From Promicromonospora panici (lineage in GTDB: Bacteria; Actinomycetota; Actinomycetes; Actinomycetales; Cellulomonadaceae): DNA of 64,000 nucleotides. A model generated the notes under the pieces. That model did no database searches. It was not told where the DNA came from and saw only the letters and a list, made by a program, of their open reading frames with translations. Shown here piece after piece: positions 56,787-64,000 of the stretch. The position numbers were made by a program, and so were the translations under genes. Location of the stretch: assembly GCF_900608595.1 (NCBI RefSeq), contig NZ_UWYY01000007.1:1-64000 (forward strand). The letters are read 5' to 3'. Numbering within the stretch: the stretch's first letter is position 1; every line of letters starts with the position of its first letter.

Positions 56787-56840
56787 GCAAGTTGCGGTTC
56801 GGCGCCGGAGGCTCACCATCAAGTTGCGGTTCGGCGCCGG
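56787..56840. repeat. Two 22-bp direct repeats between accC and nadB
   Basis: Identical 22-bp copies (CAAGTTGCGGTTCGGCGCCG plus two bases) at 56787-56808 and 56819-56840, 10 bp apart, in a 216-bp gap (56642-56857) with no supported gene. They may be the remnant of a mobile element end, but no transposase fragment can be firmly identified. Confidence 0.7.
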
Positions 56841-56857
56841 ATCCATGTCGACCTGGC

Positions 56858-58531
56858 TCACTCCGCCGTGAGCACCCCGTCGTCGTCGAGCCACACCTCG
56901 ACCCGGCGCTTCCAGGCCTCGGCCGGCTTGGGGAAGTCCGTGCGGTAGTGGCCGCCGCGGGTCTCCTCGCGCAGCCAGGCCGCGCGGGTCAGGGCGCGCG
57001 CGACCTGGTGCACGTTGGTGGTCTCCCACTCCGCGGCCTGGGGCTCGGCCACGACCTCGGCAGCCAGGTGGGCGTCGGCGCGGACGGCGCCGAGCCGCTC
57101 GTCGACCTCGGCCAGCGAGCGCGCCGACCGGATCACGCCCGCCCCGGCGGAGGTCACCTTCTGGATCCGCGACCGGGCGGCGGCCGCGACCAGCGCGGAA
57201 CCGCCGGCGCGCTCGGCCGGCTCCCCCGGCTTGAGCTCGCCCGCGTCGAACCGGGCAGCAACGTCGCGCGCCGCGCGCGAGGCGAACACAATGCCTTCGA
57301 GCAGCGAGTTCGACGCGAGCCGGTTCGCCCCGTGCACGCCCGTGCACGCGACCTCGCCGACAGAGTAGAGCCCGTCCACCGAGGATCGGCCGTCGAGGTC
57401 GGTCACGACACCGCCCGAGTGGTAGTGCTGCGCCGGAGCCACCGGCACCGGCTCCTCGGACCAGTCGATGCCGGCCTCCAGCAGCCGGGCGTTGATCGTC
57501 GGGAACCGCGTGCGGAGGAACTCCCGGCCCAGGTGGCGGGCGTCGAGCAGCACGTTGTCGGCCCCGGTGGCGGCCATCTGCCGCACTATCGCGTGCGCGA
57601 CGACGTCCCGCGGCGCCAGCTCCGCCATCTCGTGCACGGCGGGCATGAACCGGTGCCCGTCGACGTCGAGCAGCAGCGCACCCTCGCCCCGCACGGCCTC
57701 GGAGATGAGGGGCAGCTGGCCCTTGGCGCCCGAGCCCAGCCAGAGGACCGTCGGGTGGAACTGGACGAACTCCAGGTCGCCCAGCACCGCACCCGACCGC
57801 AGGGCGGCGGCGATCCCGTCGCCCGTCGCACCGGCCGGGTTGGTCGACGACCGGAAGACCTGCCCGATCCCGCCCGTGGCCAGCACGACGGCGGGGGCCA
57901 GCGCGGCACCGACGCCGTCCCGCGAGCCAGCGCCCCGCACGTGCAGGGTCACGCCGCAGGCCCGCCCGGCCACCGTCGTCAGCACGTCCAGGACCAGGGC
58001 GTTCTCGACCACCTCGATGCCCGGGTCGTGGCGCACCGCCTCGATCTGCGCGACCAGCGCCCGGGAGATCTCCGCGCCCGTGGCGTCGCCGCCGGCGTGC
58101 GCGATCCGGTCGGCGTGGTGGCCGCCCTCGCGGGTGAGCGCGATGTCGCCGTCGGCCGCCTTGTCGAAGACCGCACCGCGCGCCACGAGCTCGCGCACGC
58201 GCTCCGGGCCTTCGGTGACCAGCACCTGCACGGCCTCCGGTTCGGACAGGCCGCCGCCCGCGACCAGCGTGTCCGCGAGGTGTGCCTCGGGAGAGTCGGA
58301 CGGGTCGAGCGCGGCGGCGATGCCACCCTGCGCCCACACCGTGGACCCGGACGAGAGCTCGCCCTTGGTCACGAGCACCACCCGTGGCACGCGGGTGCGT
58401 AGCTCGAGCGCAGCCGTCAGGCCGGCGATACCCGAGCCGACGACCACCGCGTCGGCCTCGACCGTCCAGCCGGGCGCCTGGGCGGCGAGAGAACGAGCGA
58501 GGCGAGGGCCAGGTCCTGGGGTGGGGCTCAC
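56858..58531 (-). CDS. nadB: L-aspartate oxidase
   Basis: A 557-aa FAD enzyme that oxidises L-aspartate to iminoaspartate for quinolinate synthesis. Dinucleotide motif [17 protein letters not shown], the Ser/Gln-rich loop [41 protein letters not shown] and the C-terminal [33 protein letters not shown] match NadB. The GTG start overlaps the panD stop (GTGA), so the gene ends a pan-nad run: panC and panD consume aspartate-derived beta-alanine while nadB consumes aspartate. nadA is not visible. Confidence 0.95.
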   Translation of the reverse strand: MSPTPGPGPRLARSLAAQAPGWTVEADAVVVGSGIAGLTAALELRTRVPRVVLVTKGELSSGSTVWAQGGIAAALDPSDSPEAHLADTLVAGGGLSEPEAVQVLVTEGPERVRELVARGAVFDKAADGDIALTREGGHHADRIAHAGGDATGAEISRALVAQIEAVRHDPGIEVVENALVLDVLTTVAGRACGVTLHVRGAGSRDGVGAALAPAVVLATGGIGQVFRSSTNPAGATGDGIAAALRSGAVLGDLEFVQFHPTVLWLGSGAKGQLPLISEAVRGEGALLLDVDGHRFMPAVHEMAELAPRDVVAHAIVRQMAATGADNVLLDARHLGREFLRTRFPTINARLLEAGIDWSEEPVPVAPAQHYHSGGVVTDLDGRSSVDGLYSVGEVACTGVHGANRLASNSLLEGIVFASRAARDVAARFDAGELKPGEPAERAGGSALVAAAARSRIQKVTSAGAGVIRSARSLAEVDERLGAVRADAHLAAEVVAEPQAAEWETTNVHQVARALTRAAWLREETRGGHYRTDFPKPAEAWKRRVEVWLDDDGVLTAE

Positions 58532-59034
58532 GCGCGGCCCGACGCCGTGCGCACCAGGCCGGCCTGCTGGAACGGCTCGATCGCGAGGCCGCTCTCCTCC
58601 AGGCCGTACCCGTCCGGCACGTGTCCGGGCTCGTCGTTGACCTCGACTATGTGGTTCTTCTCGTCGACGAACACGACGTTCGGCAGGAAGGTCCGCGCGT
58701 CGTGGTCGGAGAGCATGCCGTAGGCGATCAGGATGACGACGTCGCCCGGGCTGACCAGGTGGGCCGCCGCGCCGTTGATGCAGATCTGGCCGGAACCCGG
58801 CTCACCAGGGATGACGTAGGTGGTCAGGCGGGCACCGTTCGTCACGTCGACGACGTCGACCTGCTGGCCGGGGACCAGGTCCGCGGCGTCGAGCAGGTCG
58901 GCGTCCACGGTGATGGACCCGACGTAGTGCAGGTCCGCCTGCGTCACGGTGGCGCGGTGGATCTTCGCGATCATCATCGGCCGCTGCAGCGACGCGGGGC
59001 GGCCGACGGGCGGGCGGTGCGGGGTGGAGCTCAT
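58528..59034 (-). CDS. panD: Aspartate 1-decarboxylase (pyruvoyl enzyme)
   Basis: A 168-aa proenzyme that self-cleaves at Gly-Ser in [19 protein letters not shown] to form the pyruvoyl cofactor, then makes beta-alanine for pantothenate. [20 protein letters not shown] and [20 protein letters not shown] are standard. A 19-residue N-terminal extension and a longer C-terminus make it larger than the usual 125-140 aa. AGAGGT before ATG 59034 supports the longer start. It lies 4 bp after panC and overlaps nadB. Confidence 0.95.
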   Translation of the reverse strand: MSSTPHRPPVGRPASLQRPMMIAKIHRATVTQADLHYVGSITVDADLLDAADLVPGQQVDVVDVTNGARLTTYVIPGEPGSGQICINGAAAHLVSPGDVVILIAYGMLSDHDARTFLPNVVFVDEKNHIVEVNDEPGHVPDGYGLEESGLAIEPFQQAGLVRTASGRA

Positions 59035-59038
59035 GGCG

Positions 59039-60001
59039 TTACCTCTGGTCTGGCGAGACCTCGACGGCCTGGTTGTCGATCAGGCGGGTACTACCCACCC
59101 GTGCGGCCACGAGCAGCAGCGCATGGCCGGAGTAGTCGTCGGCGACCGCGTCCACGGTCACCGGATCGACGAGCGCGAGGTAGTCGACCACGACGCCGTC
59201 GGCCTCGTCCAGCACTTGGCGCGCGGCGTTGATCACACCCGCCGGGCCGCTGCCCGCGGCCGCCGCTCCGGCACGCAGCGCGCGAGACAGCGCGACGGCG
59301 CGCTCCCGCTCGTCCGCCGACAGGTACGCGTTACGCGACGACATGGCCAGTCCGTCGTGCTCCCGCACCGTGGGCACGCCCAGCACCTCGACCGGCACCT
59401 CCAGGTCGCGCGCCATGCGGCGCACGGCCAGCAGCTGCTGGGCATCCTTCTCGCCGAACAGCGCGACGTCGGGCCGCACCAGGTGCATCAGCTTGAGCAC
59501 CACGGTGAGCACGCCGTCCAGGTGCCCGGGCCGGTGCTCGCCCTCGAGCACGTCGCCGATGTGCCCCGCGGAAACGCGCACCACCGGGTCGCCGTCCGGG
59601 TAGACGACGTCGGGCGTGGGCGCGAACACGACGTCCGCCCCGACGCCGGCGAGCTTGGCGACGTCGCCGTCCAGGTCACGCGGGTAGGTGTCGAGGTCCT
59701 CGCCCGCGCCGAACTGCAGCGGGTTCACGAAGATCGTGACGACGACCTGGCCGTTCGCGCCGGCCTCCGCGCGCGCCCGGCGCACCAGCTCCAGGTGCCC
59801 GTCGTGCAGGGCGCCCATCGTCATGACGACGGCGCGCTTGCCCGGACCCGCGTCGGGTCCGGCCGGCTCCAGGGGCCCCCCGATGGCCCAGCGCATCTGC
59901 GCGTCGCGCAGCTCGGAGCGGGTGCGAACAACCAGGGGGGCCTGTTGCGCGGATTCCGCATCGGGTGGAGTTTGAGGGCTAGAGGCGGCCTGCATGATCA
60001 C
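59039..60001 (-). CDS. panC: Pantothenate synthetase
   Basis: A 320-aa ligase joining pantoate and beta-alanine with ATP. HIGH-like motif [39 protein letters not shown], the nucleotide loop [17 protein letters not shown], and [12 protein letters not shown] are intact. The GTG start at 60001 overlaps the stop of the DUF2520 gene (GTGA); ATG 59995 is an alternative. The N-terminal about 25 residues are a variable extension. Confidence 0.96.
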   Translation of the reverse strand: MIMQAASSPQTPPDAESAQQAPLVVRTRSELRDAQMRWAIGGPLEPAGPDAGPGKRAVVMTMGALHDGHLELVRRARAEAGANGQVVVTIFVNPLQFGAGEDLDTYPRDLDGDVAKLAGVGADVVFAPTPDVVYPDGDPVVRVSAGHIGDVLEGEHRPGHLDGVLTVVLKLMHLVRPDVALFGEKDAQQLLAVRRMARDLEVPVEVLGVPTVREHDGLAMSSRNAYLSADERERAVALSRALRAGAAAAGSGPAGVINAARQVLDEADGVVVDYLALVDPVTVDAVADDYSGHALLLVAARVGSTRLIDNQAVEVSPDQR

Positions 60002-60984
60002 TGTGTCTTCCTTCCTGCGCGCGACTCCCCGGTCGCGTTGTCCAGCGCATCCAGCAGCGCCTGAGCCGCCGTGTCGTCGATGCGGTGGCTCGCCAGCGCG
60101 CGCCGCGTGGCCCCGCGGGCCAGCTCGGTGTAGCTGTCCGGCACGTCGGTGGCGCCACTGGCGGCGGCCAGCGCGCTGAGCTCGGTCAGGTGGCTGCGCA
60201 CGGTGCCGACGTCGCCCCGCGAGACCGGCCCGGTGAGCGCGGAGATCGCCCCCGGCCCGACGCCGGCGCGCGCGTCCGCGGACCGGGTGGCCGACTCGAG
60301 CGCCGCGGACAGCAGCGGCGCGAGCACCCGCCCGGGCGACTCGATGCCCGCCGCCTCCAGCGCCTGCGCGGCCTGCGCGACGAGCACCACGAGGTGGTTC
60401 GAACCGTGGGCGAGGGCCGCGTGGTAGAGACCGCGGGCCGCCTCGTCCACGATCACGGGCTCGCCGCCGATCTCGACCACGAGGGCCTGCCCGATCGGCA
60501 GCACCGGCGCGGGGCCGGTCACGGCGAAGGTGCAGCCCTCCAGACGCGCAAGGTCCAGGGACGTGCCGGAGAACGTCATGGCGGGGTGCACGGCCAGCGG
60601 GATGGCGCCGCCGAGCCGGGCGGGCTCCAGCACGGCGGTCCCGAAGCGGCCGGACGTGTGCACCGCGAGCTGCCCCGGCTGCCAGGCCCCCGTGTCGGCG
60701 AGGCCGGAGACCAGGGGGCCCAGGGCGTCGTCGGGGACCGCGAGGAGCACGAGCTCGGCGCGCTCGACGACGTCGGGCACCTCGAGGTTGGGGACACCCG
60801 GCAGGAGCGTGGCTATGCGCTCCCGGGAGTCCTCCGAGATGCCGCTCGCGCCGACCACGGCGTGCCCCGCCGCGCGAAGGGCGTTGCCGAGCACCGCGCC
60901 CACGCGGCCCGCACCGATGACGCCGACACCGAGCCGGCCGGGCCGTCGGGCCGGCTCCTGGGGTTCACCCACCGGTCCGGTCAT
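59998..60984 (-). CDS. Rossmann-fold DUF2520 protein (NADP-binding, ketopantoate-reductase-like context)
   Basis: A 328-aa protein with an N-terminal Rossmann motif ([21 protein letters not shown]) and a C-terminal DUF2520 helical domain ([20 protein letters not shown]). The motifs AVHPAMTF and HTSGRFG are typical of this family, which is often encoded just before panC. A reductase supplying pantoate has been proposed for such context but is not shown. ATG 60984 overlaps the preceding stop (ATGA). Confidence 0.85.
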   Translation of the reverse strand: MTGPVGEPQEPARRPGRLGVGVIGAGRVGAVLGNALRAAGHAVVGASGISEDSRERIATLLPGVPNLEVPDVVERAELVLLAVPDDALGPLVSGLADTGAWQPGQLAVHTSGRFGTAVLEPARLGGAIPLAVHPAMTFSGTSLDLARLEGCTFAVTGPAPVLPIGQALVVEIGGEPVIVDEAARGLYHAALAHGSNHLVVLVAQAAQALEAAGIESPGRVLAPLLSAALESATRSADARAGVGPGAISALTGPVSRGDVGTVRSHLTELSALAAASGATDVPDSYTELARGATRRALASHRIDDTAAQALLDALDNATGESRAGRKTQ

Positions 60985-62639
60985 TCGTCCTGTCGCTCCA
61001 TCCATCGTTCGGGACCCGCCGACGCGCGGGCGGTGCGGGCGCGCAGGGCCTGGTCCGCCATGAGCCGCGCGGCGTCGTCGGCGCCGAGGTGGGGCACCTC
61101 TGGGTGCACCGGGCCCTCGGTGGAGTGCACCTGGAACGAGGCAACTCCGAGCCGGCGTTGCCAGGGACCCTGGCTCAGGCCCAGCGACTGCGTCCGCTCG
61201 TGCGGCACCACGTCCAAAATCTTCACCATGCGGCCCCGCCGCAGCAGCAGTGCGCGCCCGGTCACGGTGAACCCGTTGCGGCGCCACGCCACCGGATCCA
61301 GTATGCGGGTCCGCCGGGGCGCGGTGACGTACGCGCTCTCCGCCCGGGAGTCGCCGTCGAGCCCCGCGTCGAGGATCCGACGCGGCTCGTCGACGCCGAG
61401 GTCGGGCAGCACGAGGGAGAGCACGGTTAGCGCCTCGTCGCGCGTGCCGACGGGCAGCAGCACGCTGTTCTTCTCCTCGCTCTCGCCCCCGTAGCCGGCG
61501 ACGTTGACCTGCACGCGCCACCAGTCGCGTCCGCGCCACAGCACGCTCTGCACCAGGCGGACGGCCTGCACGCGCCCGGGCGGGATGGTCTGCGAGCGCG
61601 TCTCGAGCATCCCGTGGCGCAGCCGGACGCCGTCGGGCGAGATGGCCACGCGGAAGTCGAACTCGCCCGTGAGGCGGCCGAACAGGTAGCCGCCGGCGCC
61701 GAGCACAGCGGGCAGCGACGCGGAGATGACGGCGAGCTCGCCGGTGGCGATCATGACCACCAGGACACCCAGGGCCCACACGAGAAGCGTGATCGTCGCC
61801 CCGGAGCGCACGACCGAGGCGATCAGCCGGCCCAGGGGCACGGTCAGGACGGGGACCTGCGGCGCTTCGAGACTGGCCGGCGCCGTGGGTTCCGGCGCGC
61901 CCGGTAGCCCGGGCCCAGCCTGCTCGACGGCGTCCTGGGTCCCGGCGTCCTGGGTGCCCGGTACGGGCGCGCCCACCACGCCCGTACCGGCGGGGGCGGT
62001 CACGGTGCCGGGCGTGGTGCGCGACCGGGCGTCGGCCACCGGACTCTTCCTGGCCACCTTGAGGCCTGCCGCGCGGGCGAGGAGCTCGGCGCGCAGCTCG
62101 TCGGCGTCGGACCCTTTCAGGAACCCGATGGCGACGCCGGAGTCGGTGCCGCCCGCGGTCTCCAGGGTGAGCTCGCACAGCCCGAAGAAGCGCGCGACGA
62201 GCGGCTGCCGGATGTCGACCGACTGCAGCCGGTCCAGGCGGGCGTGGCGCTGCTGGCGGAACAGGATGCCGCGCCGCAGGTGCACGGTCTCCTCGCCGAT
62301 CGCGAAGGTGGTCATGCGCCAGGCCAGCACCGAGTAGCCCCAGCCCACGAGGGCGATGGCGGCGAGCGCCGCGAACAGCGTCCACCAGTACTCGCTGGTG
62401 ACCAGGGCGATGAGGCCGCCGCGCGGCCCGCCGTCGAGGCTCTGCTGGCCCAGGATCACGATCGCCGCGCCGACCACGGCCCAGCCCCGGACCAGCGGTG
62501 TGATCGGATGGACGCGCCGCCACTCGAGATCCTCGGCCGCGGGCTGATCGGGCACCCCCGGCTGGTCGGGCGCGCCCCGCTGGTCGAGCTTGTCGAGACC
62601 CGGCTCCCGCTTGTCGAGCCCGTTCTCCGGCGTGCTCAC
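60981..62639 (-). CDS. Large membrane protein with bacterial PH (bPH2/DUF304) domains, YdbT-like
   Basis: A 552-aa protein with paired TM helices (about 50-70 and 85-108, and again about 265-305) and PH-like bPH2 domains: LRRGILFRQQRHARLDRLQSVD, LRHGMLETRSQTIPPGRVQ and LLRRGRMVKILDVVPHERTQ, suggesting three copies. YdbS/YdbT-like pairs are the known context. The first 30 residues (LDKREPGLDKLDQR) read through a GTCGAGCTTGTCGAGACC-type repeat. It is coupled to the neighbours by GTGA and ATGA overlaps. Function unknown. Confidence 0.85.
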   Translation of the reverse strand: MSTPENGLDKREPGLDKLDQRGAPDQPGVPDQPAAEDLEWRRVHPITPLVRGWAVVGAAIVILGQQSLDGGPRGGLIALVTSEYWWTLFAALAAIALVGWGYSVLAWRMTTFAIGEETVHLRRGILFRQQRHARLDRLQSVDIRQPLVARFFGLCELTLETAGGTDSGVAIGFLKGSDADELRAELLARAAGLKVARKSPVADARSRTTPGTVTAPAGTGVVGAPVPGTQDAGTQDAVEQAGPGLPGAPEPTAPASLEAPQVPVLTVPLGRLIASVVRSGATITLLVWALGVLVVMIATGELAVISASLPAVLGAGGYLFGRLTGEFDFRVAISPDGVRLRHGMLETRSQTIPPGRVQAVRLVQSVLWRGRDWWRVQVNVAGYGGESEEKNSVLLPVGTRDEALTVLSLVLPDLGVDEPRRILDAGLDGDSRAESAYVTAPRRTRILDPVAWRRNGFTVTGRALLLRRGRMVKILDVVPHERTQSLGLSQGPWQRRLGVASFQVHSTEGPVHPEVPHLGADDAARLMADQALRARTARASAGPERWMERQDE

Positions 62640-63118
62640 AGCCCCGCCAGACGGGCCTCACCACGGGACGCCAGGCGGTCGCGCAGCCGCGCCGCCTCGT
62701 CCGGGGGCAGGCCGGGGATCTGGGCGTCCGTGCCCACGGACGCCGTGTGGAGCTGCACCTTGGCGAGCCCCAGCTTGCGGTCCAGCGGGCCGGCCTCGAC
62801 GTCCACGTACTGCATGCGGCCGTAGGGGACCACGACCATGGACTTGAACATGACCCCCTTGCGGATGAGGAGGTCGTCGTCGCGCTCGGCGTAGCCGATC
62901 GCCCTGACCTGGCGCGGGACCAGGAGGATCGACCACACCAGGAAGAGGGCCGGGAAGCCGGCGAGGAGCCAGAACCAGGAACTGACGGTCGTGGCGAGGA
63001 CGACGCCGACCACCGCCGGTATACCGAGGCTGATGGCGGCCGGTACCAGCATGGCCGTCACGAGGCGCGGGGACACGCGGTTCCAGGTCACGTCGTGCGG
63101 TTCGAAGGGGCTGGTCAT
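62636..63118 (-). CDS. Small membrane protein with one bPH2 (DUF304) domain, YdbS-like
   Basis: A 160-aa protein with two TM helices (about 18-63) followed by a bPH2 domain: LLIRKGVMFKSMVVVPYGRMQYVDVEAGPLDRKLGLAKVQL in outline (LIRKGVM, GRMQYVDV, DRKLGLAKV), then a Pro/Asp-rich turn and a helical end. ATG 63118 suits GGAAGAATGG upstream; ATG 63127 is less well placed. It forms a conserved pair with the larger PH protein, with a GTGA overlap. Confidence 0.85.
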   Translation of the reverse strand: MTSPFEPHDVTWNRVSPRLVTAMLVPAAISLGIPAVVGVVLATTVSSWFWLLAGFPALFLVWSILLVPRQVRAIGYAERDDDLLIRKGVMFKSMVVVPYGRMQYVDVEAGPLDRKLGLAKVQLHTASVGTDAQIPGLPPDEAARLRDRLASRGEARLAGL

Positions 63119-63161
63119 GATGGCCATTCTTCCGCAGTGGGCAAGTGCTGGACAGCGGGCA

Positions 63162-63647
63162 TCAGGCCGGGGCCGGAGACTCGCCCTCGTCGGAGCTGGC
63201 ACGGTCCTTGTCCGACGGCGGCAGCTCGCAGAACTTCTCCACGATCAGGCCCACGACGGCGAGCACCACCGAGCAGAGCACGGCTATGCCGGCCGCCACC
63301 GCGCGGTCGCGCCGCGGCTCGACGGCGAGGTCGCCCAGCACCACCAGCACCTGGGCGAGGTACCAGCCGCCGAGCAGCGCACCGGTCAGCGCGGCGGCCT
63401 TCGCCAGGACGAGCGTCCGGGCGGCCCGCACGCCGTCGAGCGAGGGCCGCTTGCCCTTCTGGTACGACCGCACGGCCCAGCCCGACCAGAACACGGCTCC
63501 GGCCAGCGCCAGGATCGCGACGTCGACCAGCCAGGGCACCACGGGCAGGTACACGCTGCGCCCCTCCAGGGCGCGCAGCACGAGCCAGCCGACGATCGCG
63601 ACGGCGACGAGAACCGCGATCAGGGAACCGATCGGCGTTCTGCGCAT
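63162..63647 (-). CDS. DUF3180 membrane protein
   Basis: A 161-aa actinobacterial DUF3180 protein with about four TM helices (IGSLIAVLVAVAIVGWLVL; VPWLVDVAILALAGAVFWSGW; ALTGALLGGWYLAQVLVV; AVAAGIAVLCSVVLAVVGL). The conserved YLPVVPWL lies between TM1 and TM2. ATG 63647 begins the domain. DUF3180 genes commonly lie between folate genes (folK) and PH-protein genes, consistent with the partial gene upstream. Role unknown. Confidence 0.85.
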   Translation of the reverse strand: MRRTPIGSLIAVLVAVAIVGWLVLRALEGRSVYLPVVPWLVDVAILALAGAVFWSGWAVRSYQKGKRPSLDGVRAARTLVLAKAAALTGALLGGWYLAQVLVVLGDLAVEPRRDRAVAAGIAVLCSVVLAVVGLIVEKFCELPPSDKDRASSDEGESPAPA

Positions 63648-63648
63648 G

Positions 63649-64000
63649 TCAGGCGTCGCGCCCCCGCTCGTCCCGGACCGGCACCCACGAGGGGACCGAG
63701 TCGATCGGGCCGTCCGACGGCGCGGCCTGCCGGTCACCGACGAAGCCCGGCACCCGGATGACCGTGTGGTCGCTGTCGTAGCCGTCCGGCTGACCGTTGG
63801 CGTGCCCGTTGACCTGACCGTTCGGCAGGCCGTTCTGGCCGAAATCGGCCATCCCGTTCGGCGGGGTGTTCACCGGGGCGAACACCGGGGCCGCCGGCTC
63901 CTGGGCGCCGCCACCGTTCACCGGAGGGAAGACACCGCTCTGCTGGCGCGACGGGTTGACCGGCGCGAACACCGGCTTGGCCGGCGTCTGCTGGGGCAGC
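63649..64000 (-). CDS. Partial gene at window edge, low-complexity tail (possible folK C-terminus)
   Basis: Only the C-terminal about 116 residues are inside the window, so the start and main domain are unseen. They are Asn/Pro/Gly-rich with three FAPVN-like repeats (PVFAPVNP, GVFPPVNG, PVFAPVNT) and NG-rich steps (NGLPNGQVNGHANG), ending VPVRDERGRDA. In related actinobacteria the gene before DUF3180 is often folK; this tail could be a disordered extension of it. That is inference from position only. Confidence 0.45.
   Translation of the reverse strand, partial: LPQQTPAKPVFAPVNPSRQQSGVFPPVNGGGAQEPAAPVFAPVNTPPNGMADFGQNGLPNGQVNGHANGQPDGYDSDHTVIRVPGFVGDRQAAPSDGPIDSVPSWVPVRDERGRDA

Overview
The window is a GC-rich chromosomal segment from an actinomycete, most likely of the order Micrococcales and near Promicromonosporaceae or Cellulomonadaceae. 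The placement is inference. It rests on the very high GC content, GTG/TTG starts with GTGA or ATGA overlaps, and actinobacterial marker genes: mshA (mycothiol), lsr2, carD next to ispD/ispF, a WXG100 protein, a DUF3263 protein, senX3-regX3 beside the pst genes, and the DUF3180/PH/DUF2520/panC-panD order. No prophage, complete insertion sequence, CRISPR array or rRNA operon is visible. One tRNA gene, tRNA-Thr(TGT), is present.

Layout. 0.1-7 kb: a lipoprotein alpha-carbonic anhydrase, an NYN-domain protein, an OmpR-type two-component pair, an HD-family-like protein, a WXG100 protein and groEL under two CIRCE operators. 7-16 kb: an FAD-dependent oxidoreductase, a cold-shock protein, LytR_C and DUF3263 proteins, uracil-DNA glycosylase, an SGNH hydrolase, an MFS exporter with its TetR regulator, a decayed DUF4143 gene, tRNA-Thr and a DsbA-like thioredoxin. 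16-24 kb: a multi-spanning Ser/Thr kinase, a fused OtsA-OtsB trehalose enzyme, an MsiK-type sugar ATPase, a DUF4032 kinase-like protein and rlmB. 24-33 kb: cysS-ltrA, a PLP-dependent aldolase/deaminase, a sugar-lactone oxidase, tetR-ispF-ispD, carD and a lipoprotein. 33-42 kb: a phosphate island (pstB, pstA, pstC, two pstS genes, regX3, senX3, phoU) with PHO-box-like repeats. 42-49 kb: gpmA, mshA, a lactonase-type propeller, lsr2, lysS, nadC and a GntR regulator. 49-57 kb: a 5-oxoproline (pyroglutamate) module with a secreted pyroglutamyl-peptidase-like protein, a YcsG/NRAMP-like transporter, PxpA, a PxpB-PxpC fusion and a biotin carboxylase/BCCP protein. 57-64 kb: nadB-panD-panC-DUF2520-two PH-domain proteins-DUF3180, an overlapping run ending in a partial gene at the window edge.

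Two aspects stand out. First, short intergenic palindromes recur at gene 3' ends. The most striking family is built from 16-bp units related to GGCGAGGTAGAACCAG, stacked into large palindromes with unequal arms at four loci (about 21.8, 33.0, 41.6 and 49.0 kb). A second family has two copies with 21-bp arms and a 19-nt loop, and at least three further palindrome types occur once each. They look like a set of structured repeats that act as, or are tolerated as, bidirectional terminators. Second, the 5-oxoproline module couples a secreted peptidase-fold protein, whose expected catalytic Cys is Ser, to intracellular oxoprolinase subunits and a biotin carboxylase that has no carboxyltransferase partner in the window.
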